A stretch of 64,000 bases of DNA from Galerina marginata (Eukaryota > Basidiomycota > Agaricomycetes > Agaricales > Galerinaceae), in NCBI GenBank assembly GCA_023014335.1, contig JAECYW010000006.1, positions 1,116,001-1,180,000 of the forward strand. The letters are read 5' to 3'. The translations under genes and the position numbers were made by a program. Of this stretch, positions 11,501 through 24,006 are shown piece by piece. The notes beneath the pieces are model-generated. The model had not been told where the DNA came from, searched no databases, and worked only from the letters and a program-made list of their open reading frames with translations. The first letter of the stretch is position 1. Each line of letters opens with the position of its first letter.

Positions 11501-14500
11501 GAAGTCGAAACACTCAACACCGAAACAGAGTCTGAGGACCTCGACCTGATAGGTGGAAGCGGACCTGGGCCTCCACTCGGCGTCGAAGCAGGAGGCCGGC
11601 AAACGCTTCCAAGCATCTGGAATATCGTTTCCCAACCAACGACGAGAGTGTGCCCAGCAGCCTGCAATATCTGATGCAGCGTCTCCAGACCCATCCTGCG
11701 CAACTCGACGCTCGTGCTCGTTTGTTGATGAAGCGGGATCGACGGATCAGGAATCACCTGCTGGGCAAGAACGTCGACGACCTGACGCTGGACCTGGGCT
11801 TGTAAATTGCCTGTTGAACTGAGGTTTCGCGGTACGATTAAAAGGATTTCATCGAGCACTTGTGCAGCCTGGATGCGGATGGATTGAGGAGCGTATGGCA
11901 GCCGAATGACCATGAGAAGGTGGCTTGTTGTTGCGTTCCAAGCAATATCGGGCGAACGGTAGATGAGGCGATGGATGTTCAGCATTGCAACTCCTCCCAA
12001 CTTCGAGATACCAAAATCGCCCGACCTCTGCATGTCCACAAGTAACTATCAGCAGCCATTCATAAAATAAAAAGGTTCAATGCCCACGTACCACATTCTT
12101 GGGAATGAAAATCCCGCTGACCCTTCTCCGATGAGCTATGTTATCCTGACTCCTATTCGAGACAGCCAAAAACCCAGCCCCATCCTCTCCACTATCCGAT
12201 ACATTCACAGGCACGACCTCCGCCGTCTGCATCCCCACCATCTCGGTGCTCAATTTACACAGCGCATTCACGAAATCCCTAAAAGCCGAGTCTTCCAAGT
12301 TCTTCGAGGAGTCGAACAACCGCTGCACAGCATGCTGCATCGTCTCCACATCTAGGTCCAGCAACAGAGGATGCCTAGGACTCGAAGTGTTCATCCCAGG
12401 ACTGGATTGTGAACTAGACATATTAAGAGAGGTCGACCGGGAGGCTGGGACGCCTCCGCCCCCTCCGGGGACACCTACTCCAACGCCAAACAGGCCCTTT
12501 TTGCTGCTCGGTCCTCCCGTTTTTGCCATCAAAGCCAGAACCGCTTCGGCATTTTGCAGTGCTTCCAAAACAGCATACCAGCTCTCTCCAAGGCTACCCG
12601 CTAAAAACAACGCACAGCCGAGAAGGACCTTCAAGCATGCCATGTTCCTCTCCGATAACCCAGGAGGCTGAGTTGGACCGCCTAAACCCAGTCCTTCAGA
12701 AAGAGCAGCAGTCGCCGACCGCGGCGTCTGAACTGTCGGATGCTCGATCCATGACTCCACACTCGAAACAACCCTTGATGGCACCGCGAACTTGGAGAGC
12801 GAGTTGAAGAAAGCATCCCGCGGGGTCGTGAGCCCGAGCATACCAGAAACGTTCGTCATCGACTGATAACTCGCCAGAGCCTCGACGAACAGTTCATCTG
12901 ACAGGTTCGTGGAAATGATGAAGGAGAGAGCGGCGAGTAGGGCGGGCCAGGCTTGCGAGACGATGGACTGAACAATGCGAAGGTGGTGTGTTTGTGGGTC
13001 ATTTTGGGGAAGTGTGTCGAGGTCGAGGGCTGGAGGTGCGCGTACAACTGCGTCTCCTGCTGCACGGGGTCGTTGGATGGCAATTGTGCTGTATATGGGC
13101 CCGGAAAAAGAGGCAAAGCCTTCGCATAGAGATATAATGCACTGCACTGCCAAGAGATAAATGTATGCTTCAGGTATAGGAGGGGCGTCTGCCTTGTCCA
13201 GTTGGTCGATACTGGTACGAAACATGAGGTGAGATGAAAAAGTTAGGGCAAAACCAAGGGATAAAATACCATTGAAGCTTCATCGACGACCCATGCAAAC
13301 TCAGCCCCGTTCCACCGCCAATCATGCCAACCACACCAGAAACAGTAGCACTCGCGACTCTTCCTGCCATATCCAGTCCATATGCTGCCGCGCTGGTTGC
13401 ACCTGTGGCATTTATCGGTGTCGAAGGTTCAGCCTGCACGCCAACGCCGCTCATCTGCTGACTAACTCCGAGTAAAGCAGGTTTTTCTGTAACAAGACGC
13501 TTGAGAGCAGTGACGAGCGAGCTGACTGCCTTGGAGCCTCCGTCTTGTGCGTCATACCGGTCCCACATGTTCCTAATGAGCTCGGCGTCGCTACATAGCC
13601 TGAAGGGAAAGAAAAAAGGGGTAAGGCATGAAGGAGCAATAAGAATAACGTGTACTTACCCTCGCATAATTTCCATGGCTAGGACACGCATCCAAAGCGG
13701 CTTGGAAGGGTGCATTTGATCCCCCGATTCGGAGCCGCTGTCGTCGCCGATGATTCTTATGAGCATCATCAAAAACACCTCGGCTTCTGTCCTTAGCTCT
13801 AAGGAGAACTTTTTCAGAAGAAGGAACACAACACGGGTGCACCGTAATAACAAGGGGAACTGAGGTCGGTCAGATAGAGACTTGAGTAGCAGTGGACAAA
13901 GGTGGTGTTGTAGAAGGAGAATAAGCTCTTGATGCTAAACAGAATGAGTCTAATGAACATTATGTTGAACAGACCCAAGCGCACCTTGCGGAACAAGTCA
14001 TGGTAATTTGTCAAAACACTTTCTATCAGCTCCAAGGCGAACGTCTTGTGCAAGGACTCGAGTTTCAGAAAGTTCGGCTTCTCCGAGTTTGCAAGCAAGC
14101 ATAAATCTTCGAACACCGAATACGCGTCTTTTGCCGAAGGACCGAGCATTTTAGTGGTACCATCTGGCAGGTGCACCTCAGAGAGCTGTGATGATGGAAT
14201 CTCTTCCGACTCGGCCACTCGGTCCTCTAGAACCATCTTGTCGACGACAAACATGACCAACTGCCGCAGGGTTGCAGCAGCAGTGGAGGAAACGACCGCT
14301 ATTCGTGATTCTTGCAGTTTGAAGCATAGTAGCAAGGCCTGAATAAAGGCTTTAGTTTATTTAGTCAATCAATCACAATTACGGAATACGAACTTGGCCG
14401 AGTAAATCCCCGTGGATAGCGGGAAAGTTGGGTACCAGTGAAACCAGGGTCTGGAGTATACGAAGCTGAATGTCGACGCCTTGCGACATTGCGTTTGTCA

Positions 14501-14969
14501 TCGTGCTGATAATAACAGGGACCGCAGACTGTGGAACGGCCTTGAGAGAGATGAGGCGTTGGAGGGAGCCTAGAGAGATTGCAACGACTTTAGGGTTCTT
14601 CGTCGCACAACCCATGAATACAGGTCTGAGAAGGTCGTCGGATTGTGGGCCATCTTAACCAATAACAAGTTCGATGTTGTCCGTGATGAAATAAATACAA
14701 CAACGCACCGGAGGCCAAATTAGCATTCGCCTGCTCAGGGGACGCCCGTAATATTGCCAGTGATTTCTCCGCTGCCTACAAAATCCTGCCTATTTAGCGC
14801 CAACTTTCATCGTCCAGATACGAACAGACAAACACCTCGCGTATCTCTGGGTGTTTCCTTCGTGTTTCACTCGCTAGAGACTGCAGACACGTCATCGATG
14901 CAGTGGTCGTCGAATAGAACCAACCACGCTTACTTGAAGCTCCGTGACCAGAAACGCGAGAGAGCTCAT
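8573..14969 (-). CDS. MON2: MON2 homologue, Golgi/endosome trafficking scaffold
   Basis: Large HEAT/armadillo-like scaffold related to Sec7-family Arf-GEFs but lacking a Sec7 domain. With Dop1 it acts in retrieval between endosomes and the trans-Golgi. The protein is about 1,800-1,900 residues. The N-terminal DCB region is plain: LAFLVTELQ, SLASETRRKHPEIRE, AAEKSLAILR, DDLLRPVFMGC. The HUS-like region follows (LETEAEVF-type segment, here LRTEAEVFLMMLIRII). Then come a long central exon (12077-13225 region) and the Mon2 C-terminal block in one 1.5-kb exon (10486-12039; KLGGVAMLNIHRL, LVKIAFQSLTLVCD, EVRDGAIQTLFRTMQLYG). The last exons read GVLTYPHSPDYRPDIDALPP and end EVGKEMGVLQ. The start is the ATG at 14969, whose 12-codon exon joins the DCB region in frame. 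No break was seen. It is probably constitutive housekeeping. Confidence 0.9.
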
Positions 14970-16532
14970 AATTTGAGCCGAGTTTTGGTATCCTAGAGCC
15001 ATAATATGCTTTAGGGCTTCGACAAATATTATCCGGGATAACGAACACACCTGGTGCGTTCTCACTAACGAGCGCAAGCTGGACCGGTCAGTGCTGCGGG
15101 GGTTTGCCTTTAGATTTCTTGCACAACTTGAACTTTTGAACCTACCTTCAACAGTAATGAATAACCCCGTTTCCAATGATTTGCTTCCTGACTTAGAAGT
15201 CGCGTCAAATTATGTTTTCTGGATAGAATATCTCGGCGTTAGATAGAGAGAAACGAAGGAAAAACAATCGTTGGAAATGAGTTCGATGAAAGTTGCACAA
15301 CTGCGACATCATCAAGAACACGTTAATTATCCGAAGCCCTCGCCAAAGAGACACAAATAACTCGGCCCGCCGATGCCGCGAACAGAAACTCAGTCGACGT
15401 CGACCTCAGGCCGTTCACTAGTTCACTCCCAACCACCATCTCTTGGCCTTTCTTTCTTGTTCTCTACCATCTTGTCGAAGCCAGACAAGACGCAAAAGGT
15501 CATTATGATACTCCCATATTTCTCTGACATCCAAGCCCTGTTTCTGGGTCCCAAACACTCCTTCCTGCTCAATGATAATTAACATAGCTCATCCGCGGCA
15601 ACACCAAGGTCCTCGCTTATGCATTGCCCGGCTGATGCACACCTTTCATTCAAAATTTACAGGTCCCCAGACTTCCCGTACACATTGTCATCCAGCTATG
15701 GCTATCCCGATACACGACGGCCGAGGAATGTCTCAACTTTTATCTGTGCAGGTACCAACTCATGGGCCTCCAACCAGCGCAAATGTTCTTATCCAAGGAC
15801 AACGCTGTAATTCGCACCCCTTGTGCGCGACAGCCTCCAACGCCGAATTAAGGCTCGAACACTGCCAGTGGCGTCCTCCCAATGCTATTAAGAAGTTCAC
15901 GGGGCTTCAAGTTGGCAGCAGTCAATTTTTTTTTACTCTCTCAAGAATCAAGCACCAAAGCCGATGGCTGCGATTAGCGCGCGCGACGATGGCGTGAGGA
16001 GCACAAGCATAATAGCAGTGGCACATTTGAAATTATTGCCAAGAAATGCGCTGACTATTTGTGGACGGGGGTAAATTCTCTTTTATCTTCGTATCAAACA
16101 CTTTCCTTTCCATGGCATCGACGGGTCCCCACGGCATTGCTTTCCAGGTTCTCTCAATCCCGCGACTGTTTCAGTCTTTCCTTGCATTGGTCCATGAGGG
16201 ATGTCATGTAAAGTTCTGGCTACCTAAAAATTCAATTTATACAGTGCCATTACCACAGTCAATTCTATGGAGAGGTACTTAGCAAGAGGACAAAAAGGAG
16301 GACTCGGAAAACTTGTTCGCATCCAAGGAATGATTGATCGGCACCAACCATTGTGCTCTTCAGGAAGAGGTTTTGATGACCAGTCCAATGTTCGATTAAT
16401 ATCCGATAAGCGTTCAAATGCACATCCCTATATGAATGGAAAGGTTCGAACAAAGAGAAACTGGCAATGCTACATCGATCATGGAACGAAGAATTCGGAA
16501 AATTCCCCAATGTAAACCCAATGGCGAAACCA
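14970..16532. other. Intergenic region, no gene seen
   Basis: Upstream of MON2 and downstream of the first GPI protein gene. Open frames of 60-140 codons occur on both strands, but they overlap each other, lack a plausible intron structure and resemble nothing I know. Confidence 0.4.
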
Positions 16533-17388
16533 TTACAAAACTAGAACCACCCCTAAAGCCACGCTAACCATCGTCATGGCCACTTTAATGACGCCGTCAT
16601 TTCTAGCTGCGCTCACAAGCCCAGGTATAGAATTTCCAGAGGGGCTTGATGAAGAGGGGGTCGAGGTCGAGGGGTGGGTAGTGCTGCCAGTAGAGGGGCC
16701 AATAATAACTTGTGAGAAGGATGAAACAGGAGGGAACGGGATATCGTTGCTAATTGTCGTAGCAAGCGGGCCAGTAGAGGTGGGCGAGGGCGCTCCAGTC
16801 GCGCTAGCACCGCCTGGCACGGTGACAGCTTGGATGGGGAAAGAAGCGCAACCATCCTCGTACGCTAAGAGCGATGTCAAAAGGAATGTTGAGATCGCCA
16901 GGCATAGGACGTACCGTTCACGAGAGTCTGAGCAGCACTAATGGCTGCGGACGTCGGGCTCGCTGTGACGGCGCAATTCACGCACGCTTGAAGACTGTTA
17001 GCGATGGCGTTGGTGCAAATGCAAGCCGCTGTTGTGCATGTCTTGATGGGCGCTTTGATCAGCTGCCAGAGGTATAATCAAGTAGCGAAGATAACTCACG
17101 TTCAGTGATGTTTGAAAAGGTGTACAAGTCGCGTTGCACTAGTTATTTCGACCCGTAAGACTTTGCCGACTGAATGAAAGAAGGTTTTCACGACTCACAG
17201 GTCCTCCCGTCGTTTGTCGTGGTAATAGAGTCTCAAAAATCTCCCTTTTAAGAACCTGGAGGGCAGAAACTGGACGAGAAAAAAGATCAATCACTATCCC
17301 GCCCATCGCGATAGCTATGAGCTGGATGCCACTCACCATGCAGTGCAGTCAAAGCCACCAAAGAAAAAAGAATGGTTGGAAAATGCAT
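16533..17388 (-). CDS. GPI-anchored cysteine-patterned surface protein, paralogue A
   Basis: Member of a five-gene family in this window. Exon order: signal peptide (FPTILFSLVALTALH), a short exon ending PRQTTGGP, a CNATC exon, a central exon with CTTAACICTN and ACVNCAV, then a long exon starting AYEDGCASF. The long exon is Ser/Thr/Pro-rich and closes with a hydrophobic tail (VAMTMVSVALGVVLVL) typical of a GPI signal. The cysteine order is C-x3-C, C-x4-C-x-C, C-x2-C, C. It is probably attached to the wall or membrane; its function is unknown. Introns have the same positions and phases as in the other four. The start is the ATG at 17386-17388. Confidence 0.75.
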
Positions 17389-17866
17389 CTTATCCCAAGG
17401 CTGTGGTGGTTGTCCGCGAGCAACAATTCGACTGAACAAGTTGAGTTCAGGGTGTCTTGGGGTTTATGAGGCGTTGAGAGCGTTGAGAGCACCCCGCCGA
17501 ATTAAACCTTTTTTCGATGCTAGTCTCCTTAAAATGAGCCCGAGATCCAGGGACGCCGCCAAAGCCGGAGGAGGATTATCGGCAATTGGACGCTGCTAAG
17601 AATAGAACTGATCCGCCAACTCTTCCCCTTGCCTTCCAAGTGCCTTCTCCTCCTCTCCCCTCAGCCTTACTGGTGCTAATCTACCCAATCTCTAAAATTC
17701 GACAATAGCAATAACCTATCCAAACGGGCATGAATTTGGTACCTGTCGTTCAGCAAGCCATACAGGCCCCAGCCGATTGAATATTCCTTGACCTCCATTT
17801 CGGTGGTCTGCGGCTGTCCCAACCATCATTGGTTTCGCTTCTAACTGGTTCAACACCGCACGCGGC

Positions 17867-18312
17867 TCTATGCAGGAGAAGTTAACAAGGAGTTCGATTA
17901 GTTTACGTACCCTTGAACCGTACGTCCTACTCACACCGAGGCTCTTCTCGCTAATGGACGGCTATGACTGCTTTCCCCGGAGGATGCAACAAAGTCGACA
18001 TTCCAGTTTGCGCGATAGGTTGATAAAACCTGCCATTTTCCATACAAGAATAAATACACCACTTTCTTCCACATGACTTGAGAAAATAGATATACAGTAA
18101 GCGTATTGGCCAGTTTAGATTTATGAATATCAAAATTTTGCCAAAAACAGGTGCAAAACACTATTTCTACCATTTTGAGGCTTGGGACCCACGTCCACGT
18201 CAAAATGTTCTAATCACTCTATGCAAGAATATTTAACAAGGAGTGTGATTATACTACATACATATCCTCGAAATGTACGTCCCACTCATACCGAGGCTCT
18301 TCTCGCTAATTC
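17867..18312. repeat. Decayed tandem duplication, period about 352 bp
   Basis: The segment from 17867 (ctatgcagg..) recurs diverged from 18219 (ctatgcaag..). The shared stretches are 'ttaacaaggag', 'gtacgtcc', 'cac..accgaggctcttctcg' and 'ctaat'. A third 'ccgtacgtcctac' block is at 19113. None of these copies has an open frame worth calling. Confidence 0.6.
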
Positions 18313-18544
18313 CTGCTTTGCACGGAGAAGTCAACGGAGTCCACCATCTGTATCACCACATCCTAGTAGGCTATTCTCAAAATTCTTCACTATGAAGAAG
18401 ACATCTATCGTCGTCATTACACCAACCACCTGCGAAGAGGACAACTTCTTTAAAAATGACCTGCCCCGCTGTTCTGCTGGCTAGAAGGGGCACCATAAGG
18501 AAACGTCCAACCAATGTCCAACCATCTGGCTTCAAGTTGGTCTG

Positions 18545-19725
18545 GTTGGTCAAACGCGTCTAACGTAGTATCTAGAGCTAGGTGTAGGTGGCCGTTTTCT
18601 TTTCCTTAGTTCGCTGATGTTACGTTCGTCAGCCAATGGTCCTTCAAGTTACTTAAGCGGTTGGGAATAACCTCACTCAAAATGTTGAATCCGCAACGAC
18701 GCGAGAACTCTCAACCCACGCCATCTGAGGCCAGCTAGAGTTTTTAGGCCACTTTTAGTGTTAGGCTAGGCTTGTACTAGGGTAGTCGATGCTAAGATAT
18801 CAGCGCAATTTATTCGAATTGGTGTCGATGGCGTAGCCTTTTTCTTTGGGCTTATCCGTGCGCGATTATCATCTTATCAAAATTACAGACCTATCACTTC
18901 CAAAGCGGCCATATGGGTTTTCAGCATCGCGTTCTCCATAAATTAAAGTTTGCTTCTTACAATCTTCCCCTTCAGCGACGGGCTTCTAGCCAGAGGGTTT
19001 ATAAATGCCGAGCTACTACTTTAAGCGCCGGTGAGCTCGTATTCCCAAGGGTTCAGGATGCTGTCCTGGCAATATCGGGGACGACAGGTAAAGAAGCACT
19101 GTATTTATCGAAGCCGTACGTCCTACCCACACCTTGACTTGGGGACACAACGGGGACAAGCTTGTAAATATTTACTGATTGCTGCCGTGCAGGAAGTCCC
19201 GCTCGTGCCAAGTTACTTACTTCACAGTGCTCTATTCTTGACACTCGGAATGGATGGGTAATCATACTTGTTAACCTGCAATTTGGTGCAGACTCTTAGC
19301 CGATCCTGGTTGGCCGTTTTCTTCTCAGTATTAGCTGTTGCCAGTGTCATTACCATCGGCTAGTAATCCTCGCTGCGCGATTGTGGATAAACTCAATCAA
19401 AATCTTGAATCCTCAAAGACGCCAGATTCTCTTCCATATTCTTAACCCATGCTATCTGGGCTTTGCCTAGGCTCCTTTTAGTGTTGGGCTACGCTTGTAC
19501 TTGGAAAGTCAATGCTAGGATGGCAGAAATAGCCGTTCTTTGTTACGTTGCCTGGAGTCATCCGCTTTTCCGTAAGTTAAAGTTTCCTTCTGACAATCTT
19601 CGCTCTCGACAACTGGCTTCCAGCCAGAAGAGCTTGTAAGTGTCGTGGTACTACTTTTAAATTGAGCGCCGAATAGCTCGGATTTCTAAGGGTTCGGCAT
19701 GTTGCCCTGCCCATGTTGAGCATAG
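18545..19725. repeat. Second decayed tandem duplication, period about 630-720 bp
   Basis: Unit 1 (about 18545-19250) and unit 2 (about 19290-19725) share ordered blocks: 'ggccgttttctt', 'actcaa..caaaat.ttgaatcc', 'ttttagtgtt.ggcta.gcttgtac', 'ttaaagttt..cttct.acaatcttc' and 'aagggttc'. Spacing changes from about 720 to 630 bp along the unit, so unit 2 carries a deletion. The second unit ends next to the promoter of the small secreted protein gene at 19932. Confidence 0.6.
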
Positions 19726-19757
19726 TAAGTAGAGACTCGGAAGCACTGTTATTCAGG

Positions 19758-19764
19758 TATATAA
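19758..19764 (+). promoter_or_regulatory. TATA box and likely 5'-UTR intron of the small secreted protein gene
   Basis: TATATAA lies 174 bp before the ATG at 19932. A candidate 5'-UTR intron with a GTGAGT donor at 19861 and a CACCAG acceptor ending at 19925 would shorten the leader. It ends 6 bp before the start codon. Confidence 0.4.
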
Positions 19765-19931
19765 GGTGAGCAGCTTGCCCGGGTTTGAAGCCCTCAGTGA
19801 ATTCGCCAAAAGACTTCACAACACAGTAATCATTACACAAGAAGTAAAACTTATATCTTTGTGAGTAATAACTACTCGAGTACGTCCTCTTGACTGACGG
19901 TTGCTGTTGAATCACTCCCCACCAGGAAAAG

Positions 19932-20243
19932 ATGATAGCTTTTGTAACTCTTGTCGCCCTGCTGTCGGCCATCATTTCCCAGAGTGTTGGGCTGCCCAAC
20001 TCGGCCATACGACCATCCACAGCAAAATTCATTAGTGGGGGAAATAGTAATGGAGCCGGAGCATTTGCAGACTCAAATGGCAACGCCAACTTGGAAAGTA
20101 ACGGATACACCGGGAACTTTGCAAACGGCGTGGCAGCCGGTTCTGGAAACACCGGCTCTGCGAACGACGGACTCAGTGGTGTGCTCAGTGGTGGCTCCGG
20201 GTCCGGGTCGATCTCCTTTGGCAAGCGAGGAAGGTGGGGATGA
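19932..20243 (+). CDS. Small secreted Gly/Asn/Ser-rich protein
   Basis: A 103-residue uninterrupted frame. Residues 1-20 form a clear signal peptide (MIAFVTLVALLSAIISQSVG). The rest is low-complexity Gly, Asn, Ser and Ala (GNSNGAGAFADSNGNANLE type). The end is FGKRGRWG, with one dibasic KR site. There are no cysteines. I do not recognise the family. Similar glycine/asparagine-rich secreted proteins occur in fungal walls, but a role cannot be inferred. The decayed repeats upstream suggest its promoter region has been duplicated more than once. The opposite strand is also open here, but has no comparable signal peptide. Confidence 0.55.
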   Translation: MIAFVTLVALLSAIISQSVGLPNSAIRPSTAKFISGGNSNGAGAFADSNGNANLESNGYTGNFANGVAAGSGNTGSANDGLSGVLSGGSGSGSISFGKRGRWG

Positions 20244-20725
20244 GGGCATGTTGAATAGGAAAGCTCGCATATGGATGACGATAAAGAAGAAAAATAATTA
20301 GATTTACGGAAGCCCTGAGTTATGGTTCCCTTGAATAATTCATTTAGGGCTGATTGGTAACTGGATAAGCGATGACTGGATAAAAGCTGCAATTCTCAGA
20401 TGGACGGATGCTAGGATGCAGATCTCCTGCTTCATCTATTAATAGGCATTTTAGCGCCGACTGGAGGCATTGGTGAATCCAGCGCCACCTGCCAATAATA
20501 ACATCTGGAGCATATTTATGCACCATACGAGTCCTATATCAGATCGCGATTTAGTCAGATGCTAATAATTGTTCAATGTTTTTCAGTTAACTCCTAATTA
20601 TTGCGGTACAAAAGGAAGCTGTTACAGTACACTTCTACTAGTATGGCAAGAGTACTTATTTCATTACCTGCTCGCTAAATAAACTACATAAAAACGTCAG
20701 ACTATACTTATGCTATGTGGATGCA

Positions 20726-21737
20726 CTACATCAAGATGGCCATGACCAGCATCAAACCAACCCCACTCTCTATCATCCGTGTCTTCTTTACCAATGAATT
20801 TGCGCCGCTGGCCTGCTGCCCAGGCTGAGAGTTTCCCGTTTGATCTTGTGAACCAGTTGTCCCGGAATCACCTGCGCCAGTTCCGTCACCAGAAGTTCCT
20901 CCTGGAACACCGCCGGACGATCCACCTGCAGCGCTCCCGGACGATCCATCTGTTCCACTGCCCGAACTTGTCGAGCCTGTCCCGCTCGACGGCACCGGGG
21001 CGGATGTAGGAGCGGGACTGCCTGGTCCAGCGTTTGGTGTCGCTGAAGGCAGGCCTGGCTGAGGAGTAAACGAAGACTGTGAGCCTCCGATCCCTGCCCC
21101 GGTACTCGCAGGGCTACCAGCACCAGCACCGGCGCCAGTGCCAGCGACTCCTCCGGCGGCCACGCTGGTTCCACTACCTGACGCGGGAATGGTAACGCTG
21201 AGACCGGCACTAGCACATTTCTGGTTGACATCTATCAATGGAAAAATGGGTCAATTTTGAGACTTTGAAACCAGAGAGTGCGGAGGACCTACCTGTCACG
21301 TCGTCGGTTAGACTTGCAGCATTACCTTCAGCCGCGAGGCAATTCAAGCAAGTCTGTAGGTCTTTTATGATAGCAGCTGTACAGAGACACGAAGCGGCAT
21401 TGTTGCAAGGCTGTTTAAAATAAAACAAGTAAGCGACGGCGTCTTTGAACATAAAAACGATATGCTTACTGTGGCCGCTGTAATGAAGGGCGTGCATGTG
21501 TTTGTACACTATCGTCATACCAAGGATTAGCGATTTAGAAACTATGTACATGTAAAGATAATTTTACGCACAGGATCTGCAGTCGATGTTTGGCGCTTAA
21601 GAAGTCGTTCATTCCTTGATTGAAGTCGCCCAGCGGCTGGAGATAGTGTTATCAAAATCGTGAACACATAGTTGGCGAACAGACTTGCCTCCTATCACAG
21701 AAACCAATGCAAGGGAAAGAATGGTCAGAGAGCGCAT
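20726..21737 (-). CDS. GPI-anchored cysteine-patterned surface protein, paralogue B
   Basis: Same exon plan as paralogue A. The signal peptide is MRSLTILSLALVSVIG. Exon 2 ends in LLKRQTSTADP, exon 3 starts CTNTCTPF, exon 4 carries CNNAASCLCTA and TCLNCLA, and exon 5 starts DVNQKCASAG. The C-terminal region is unusually rich in Gly/Ser/Thr (GSGTDGSSG type) rather than Pro/Thr, and ends in a hydrophobic GPI-type tail (GVGLMLVMAILM). The first intron uses a GC donor (GCAAGT). The frame is intact. It is probably a cell-wall or surface protein of unknown function. Confidence 0.72.
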
Positions 21738-23064
21738 TTTTTTTGAAGGAGTACTAGGGGATGAGAATATAGTATGTAGTAAGTCGAACCTCGAAGTCTG
21801 TGTGGCCATTTTATGGTCCTTGCGTTCTATGACTCAAGTCAGTAGCCAAGACAACTTTACAGGCCTTGACTGATAATCAAGCATTTGAAGTCGAGTCGCT
21901 GTCGTACCGTGGCATGTCCAGGAAAAACGACACCGGCGTAGACACTGCAATTATAATCGTGCCATTCTAGATTCAGAAACCTTAGTACGCCGATTCGTGT
22001 CTAAATGGTTCCAGGAGATGAACAACTAACCACCCTGGCAGATAATACTGATTTAAAAAAGGTAAGAAAAGCAGCCAGACGGTCACTCACGGGTCTCGCT
22101 TTAATTTCGCTATATTTATAGCCAACTTTGGGTACTCCGTGCATTGATGGGTGCTTGACGCAGCGCTAGCTGTCAATAGCCAATGTCGCGCGCGAACCTT
22201 GCGGGCGCCGTTTATTCATTGATAACTTGGAGCACGCCGAGCTGGCGTGGTGGCATGCAGTGCATGTTGATCAAGAGGGATGCCCCAACACTGGCAGGCA
22301 GAGAAATCGATGAAGCTTTATGAGGTTGCATCGATATCAATGCGAATCATGACATGGCACTCGTCTATTTCGAATATCCTTATTTGACGCTGCTGCGGTT
22401 GATCTTGACCCACATACTTTTCGCGTTGGAGTCATTCGTACCAACCGAGAAGAGGAGAGCATCTTTGAACACATCGAAGTTTAAGTCACTTGGAGGCCAT
22501 TGGTTGGAGGATCGAGCAATTTTAGCCTCGGGTGACGACCCTCTGGACCCCCGCGCGTGCAAGCTACAAAAACATTGAGTACAGGGGTTACAGTAGAGGT
22601 AAGGAAGCGAAGGAGCCTTCCAAAGTGTCACTTCCAAGTTCCGGGTGGGTTCCGGCCCCCGGTCAAGCACGACGGATACGGCCACGTGCACTCGGATCAA
22701 ATATTTTAGAGCCTCCATGGACTCTAACTTTGAACTCGATGTAGCCCTTTCGTCGACAAAACTCCTGGCAAACCTAACCTCTGATCTGAGACTACCGTTA
22801 GGAACATATAAGCCTGTTGTTAGCAATTGATTATACCTTGGGAAAACGATCGTCTTTCTCTGCCGCCGTCAATTCAGGTATGGAAGTATTACTAGTTGCC
22901 CTACCAGTGACTGATTCCTTGCTCACTGCGACCTCTGCAAATATTTTAGGGGCCTTATATAACTGCAATAAGGTAGGCAGGTCGCGTCATGATCAAAGAT
23001 GGTCCGATTACCCATTAACATTATTGAAAGTGTAAGTAAAATGACATGCACGGATGGTATCCTA
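21738..23064. other. Gap with one unrecognised 148-codon frame
   Basis: A minus-strand frame at 22380-22826 is the longest in the gap. It has no known motif, no signal peptide and no clear splice partners. I see it as probable non-coding sequence. The rest of the gap shows promoter-like AT-rich sequence only (for example tatatttata-type runs near 22110). Confidence 0.25.
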
Positions 23065-24006
23065 TCAAAGCGCTAACACACTCCCCAAGATCACTGCCAA
23101 TACCGTGACGCCACCATATGCTACTTGAATTTCTCGCGAAGCAGCACTCGTCAAGCCGGGAATTCCATTCGGGCCGGCGCTGACTGTCGATTGTGGTCCG
23201 ACTACCATCTGCGATACCGACGGGCCATTGACGAAGGTCGTTCCTGCTGGCAGCGTCGTTGTAGGTGGCACTACTGCCGGGGTGGTTGGTGTATCAGCTG
23301 GGGCCGTGCGAGTTACTGTTACTGGAGGCGGCGTCACTACTACCGGTGTCGTCCCTGGTGGAGTCGCTACGGGTGGCGAAACTGGCCGTGGGGTGTTCAC
23401 TGGAGTTACGACTGGAGTCGTGTTGGGAGTTGGAGGAGGCTTTTGAACAGTGACAGGAGCCAAACCAAATCCTGCGCAGGTGCTTTGGAACGCTGATATA
23501 ACAACATTATAATTGGAAAAGTCGGTCATGTTCACGAGCACGTACTGTCCACGAGCTGTTGTGCAGTCGCAATGATATCAGCTGTAGGGTTCCCACTCGT
23601 CGCGCAATTAACGCAGCTCTGCAAACCCGATGCGACGGAGGGAATGCAGAGGCAGCCCTTGGTGGTGCAGGCCTGTATGAATGCACAGGTAAATATGAAA
23701 TCAGTCGTGAAGAAAATTTTGCTGGCTCACATCTAATGCATTGCTGAAGGTCGCGCAGGCCGAATCACACTAGATCAGGATAACAGGTCGTGTCAAATAA
23801 ACGTCTTAAGTAGAAGTCTCGGGGAGGAACGCACGCTGCTTTGCCGAGGAACCAGGATATGAGCAAATGGACTTCGAGGAACAATCGCAGCCACTGCAAG
23901 AAGCAAAAATCAGTGCGCCAAAAGGGAGAGAGGAAGGCGAGAGCTTGCCTTGAGAAGCCAACACTATTGAGGCGAGCAATAATTTCGTGCACTGGTTCTT
24001 GTACAT
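23065..24006 (-). CDS. GPI-anchored cysteine-patterned surface protein, paralogue C
   Basis: The exon plan matches the family. The signal segment is LLLASIVLASQ. Exon 2 ends ILVPRQSS, exon 3 is CDSACATFSNALD, exon 4 has CTTKGCLCI and SCVNCAT, and exon 5 starts TFQSTCAGFG. The stalk is Pro/Thr-rich (PPPTPNTTP, VTPPPVTVTRT) and the tail is hydrophobic (GGVTVLAVILGSVLAL), as for GPI attachment. Intron 1 has a GC donor, as in paralogue B. The frame is intact. Role unknown, probably a surface stalk protein. Confidence 0.75.

Noticed and set aside
15373..16510. Several overlapping frames between MON2 and GPI paralogue A
   Set aside because: Frames overlap on both strands, lack intron signals and have no recognisable protein features.
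20788..21231. Second minus-strand frame over the GPI paralogue B stalk
   Set aside because: Shadow of a Gly/Ser/Thr-coding repeat region. Only the other frame continues the cysteine exons and GPI tail.
22380..22826. 148-codon minus-strand frame as a gene
   Set aside because: No motif, no splice context, and the plus strand is also open over part of it. Kept only as a note on the gap.
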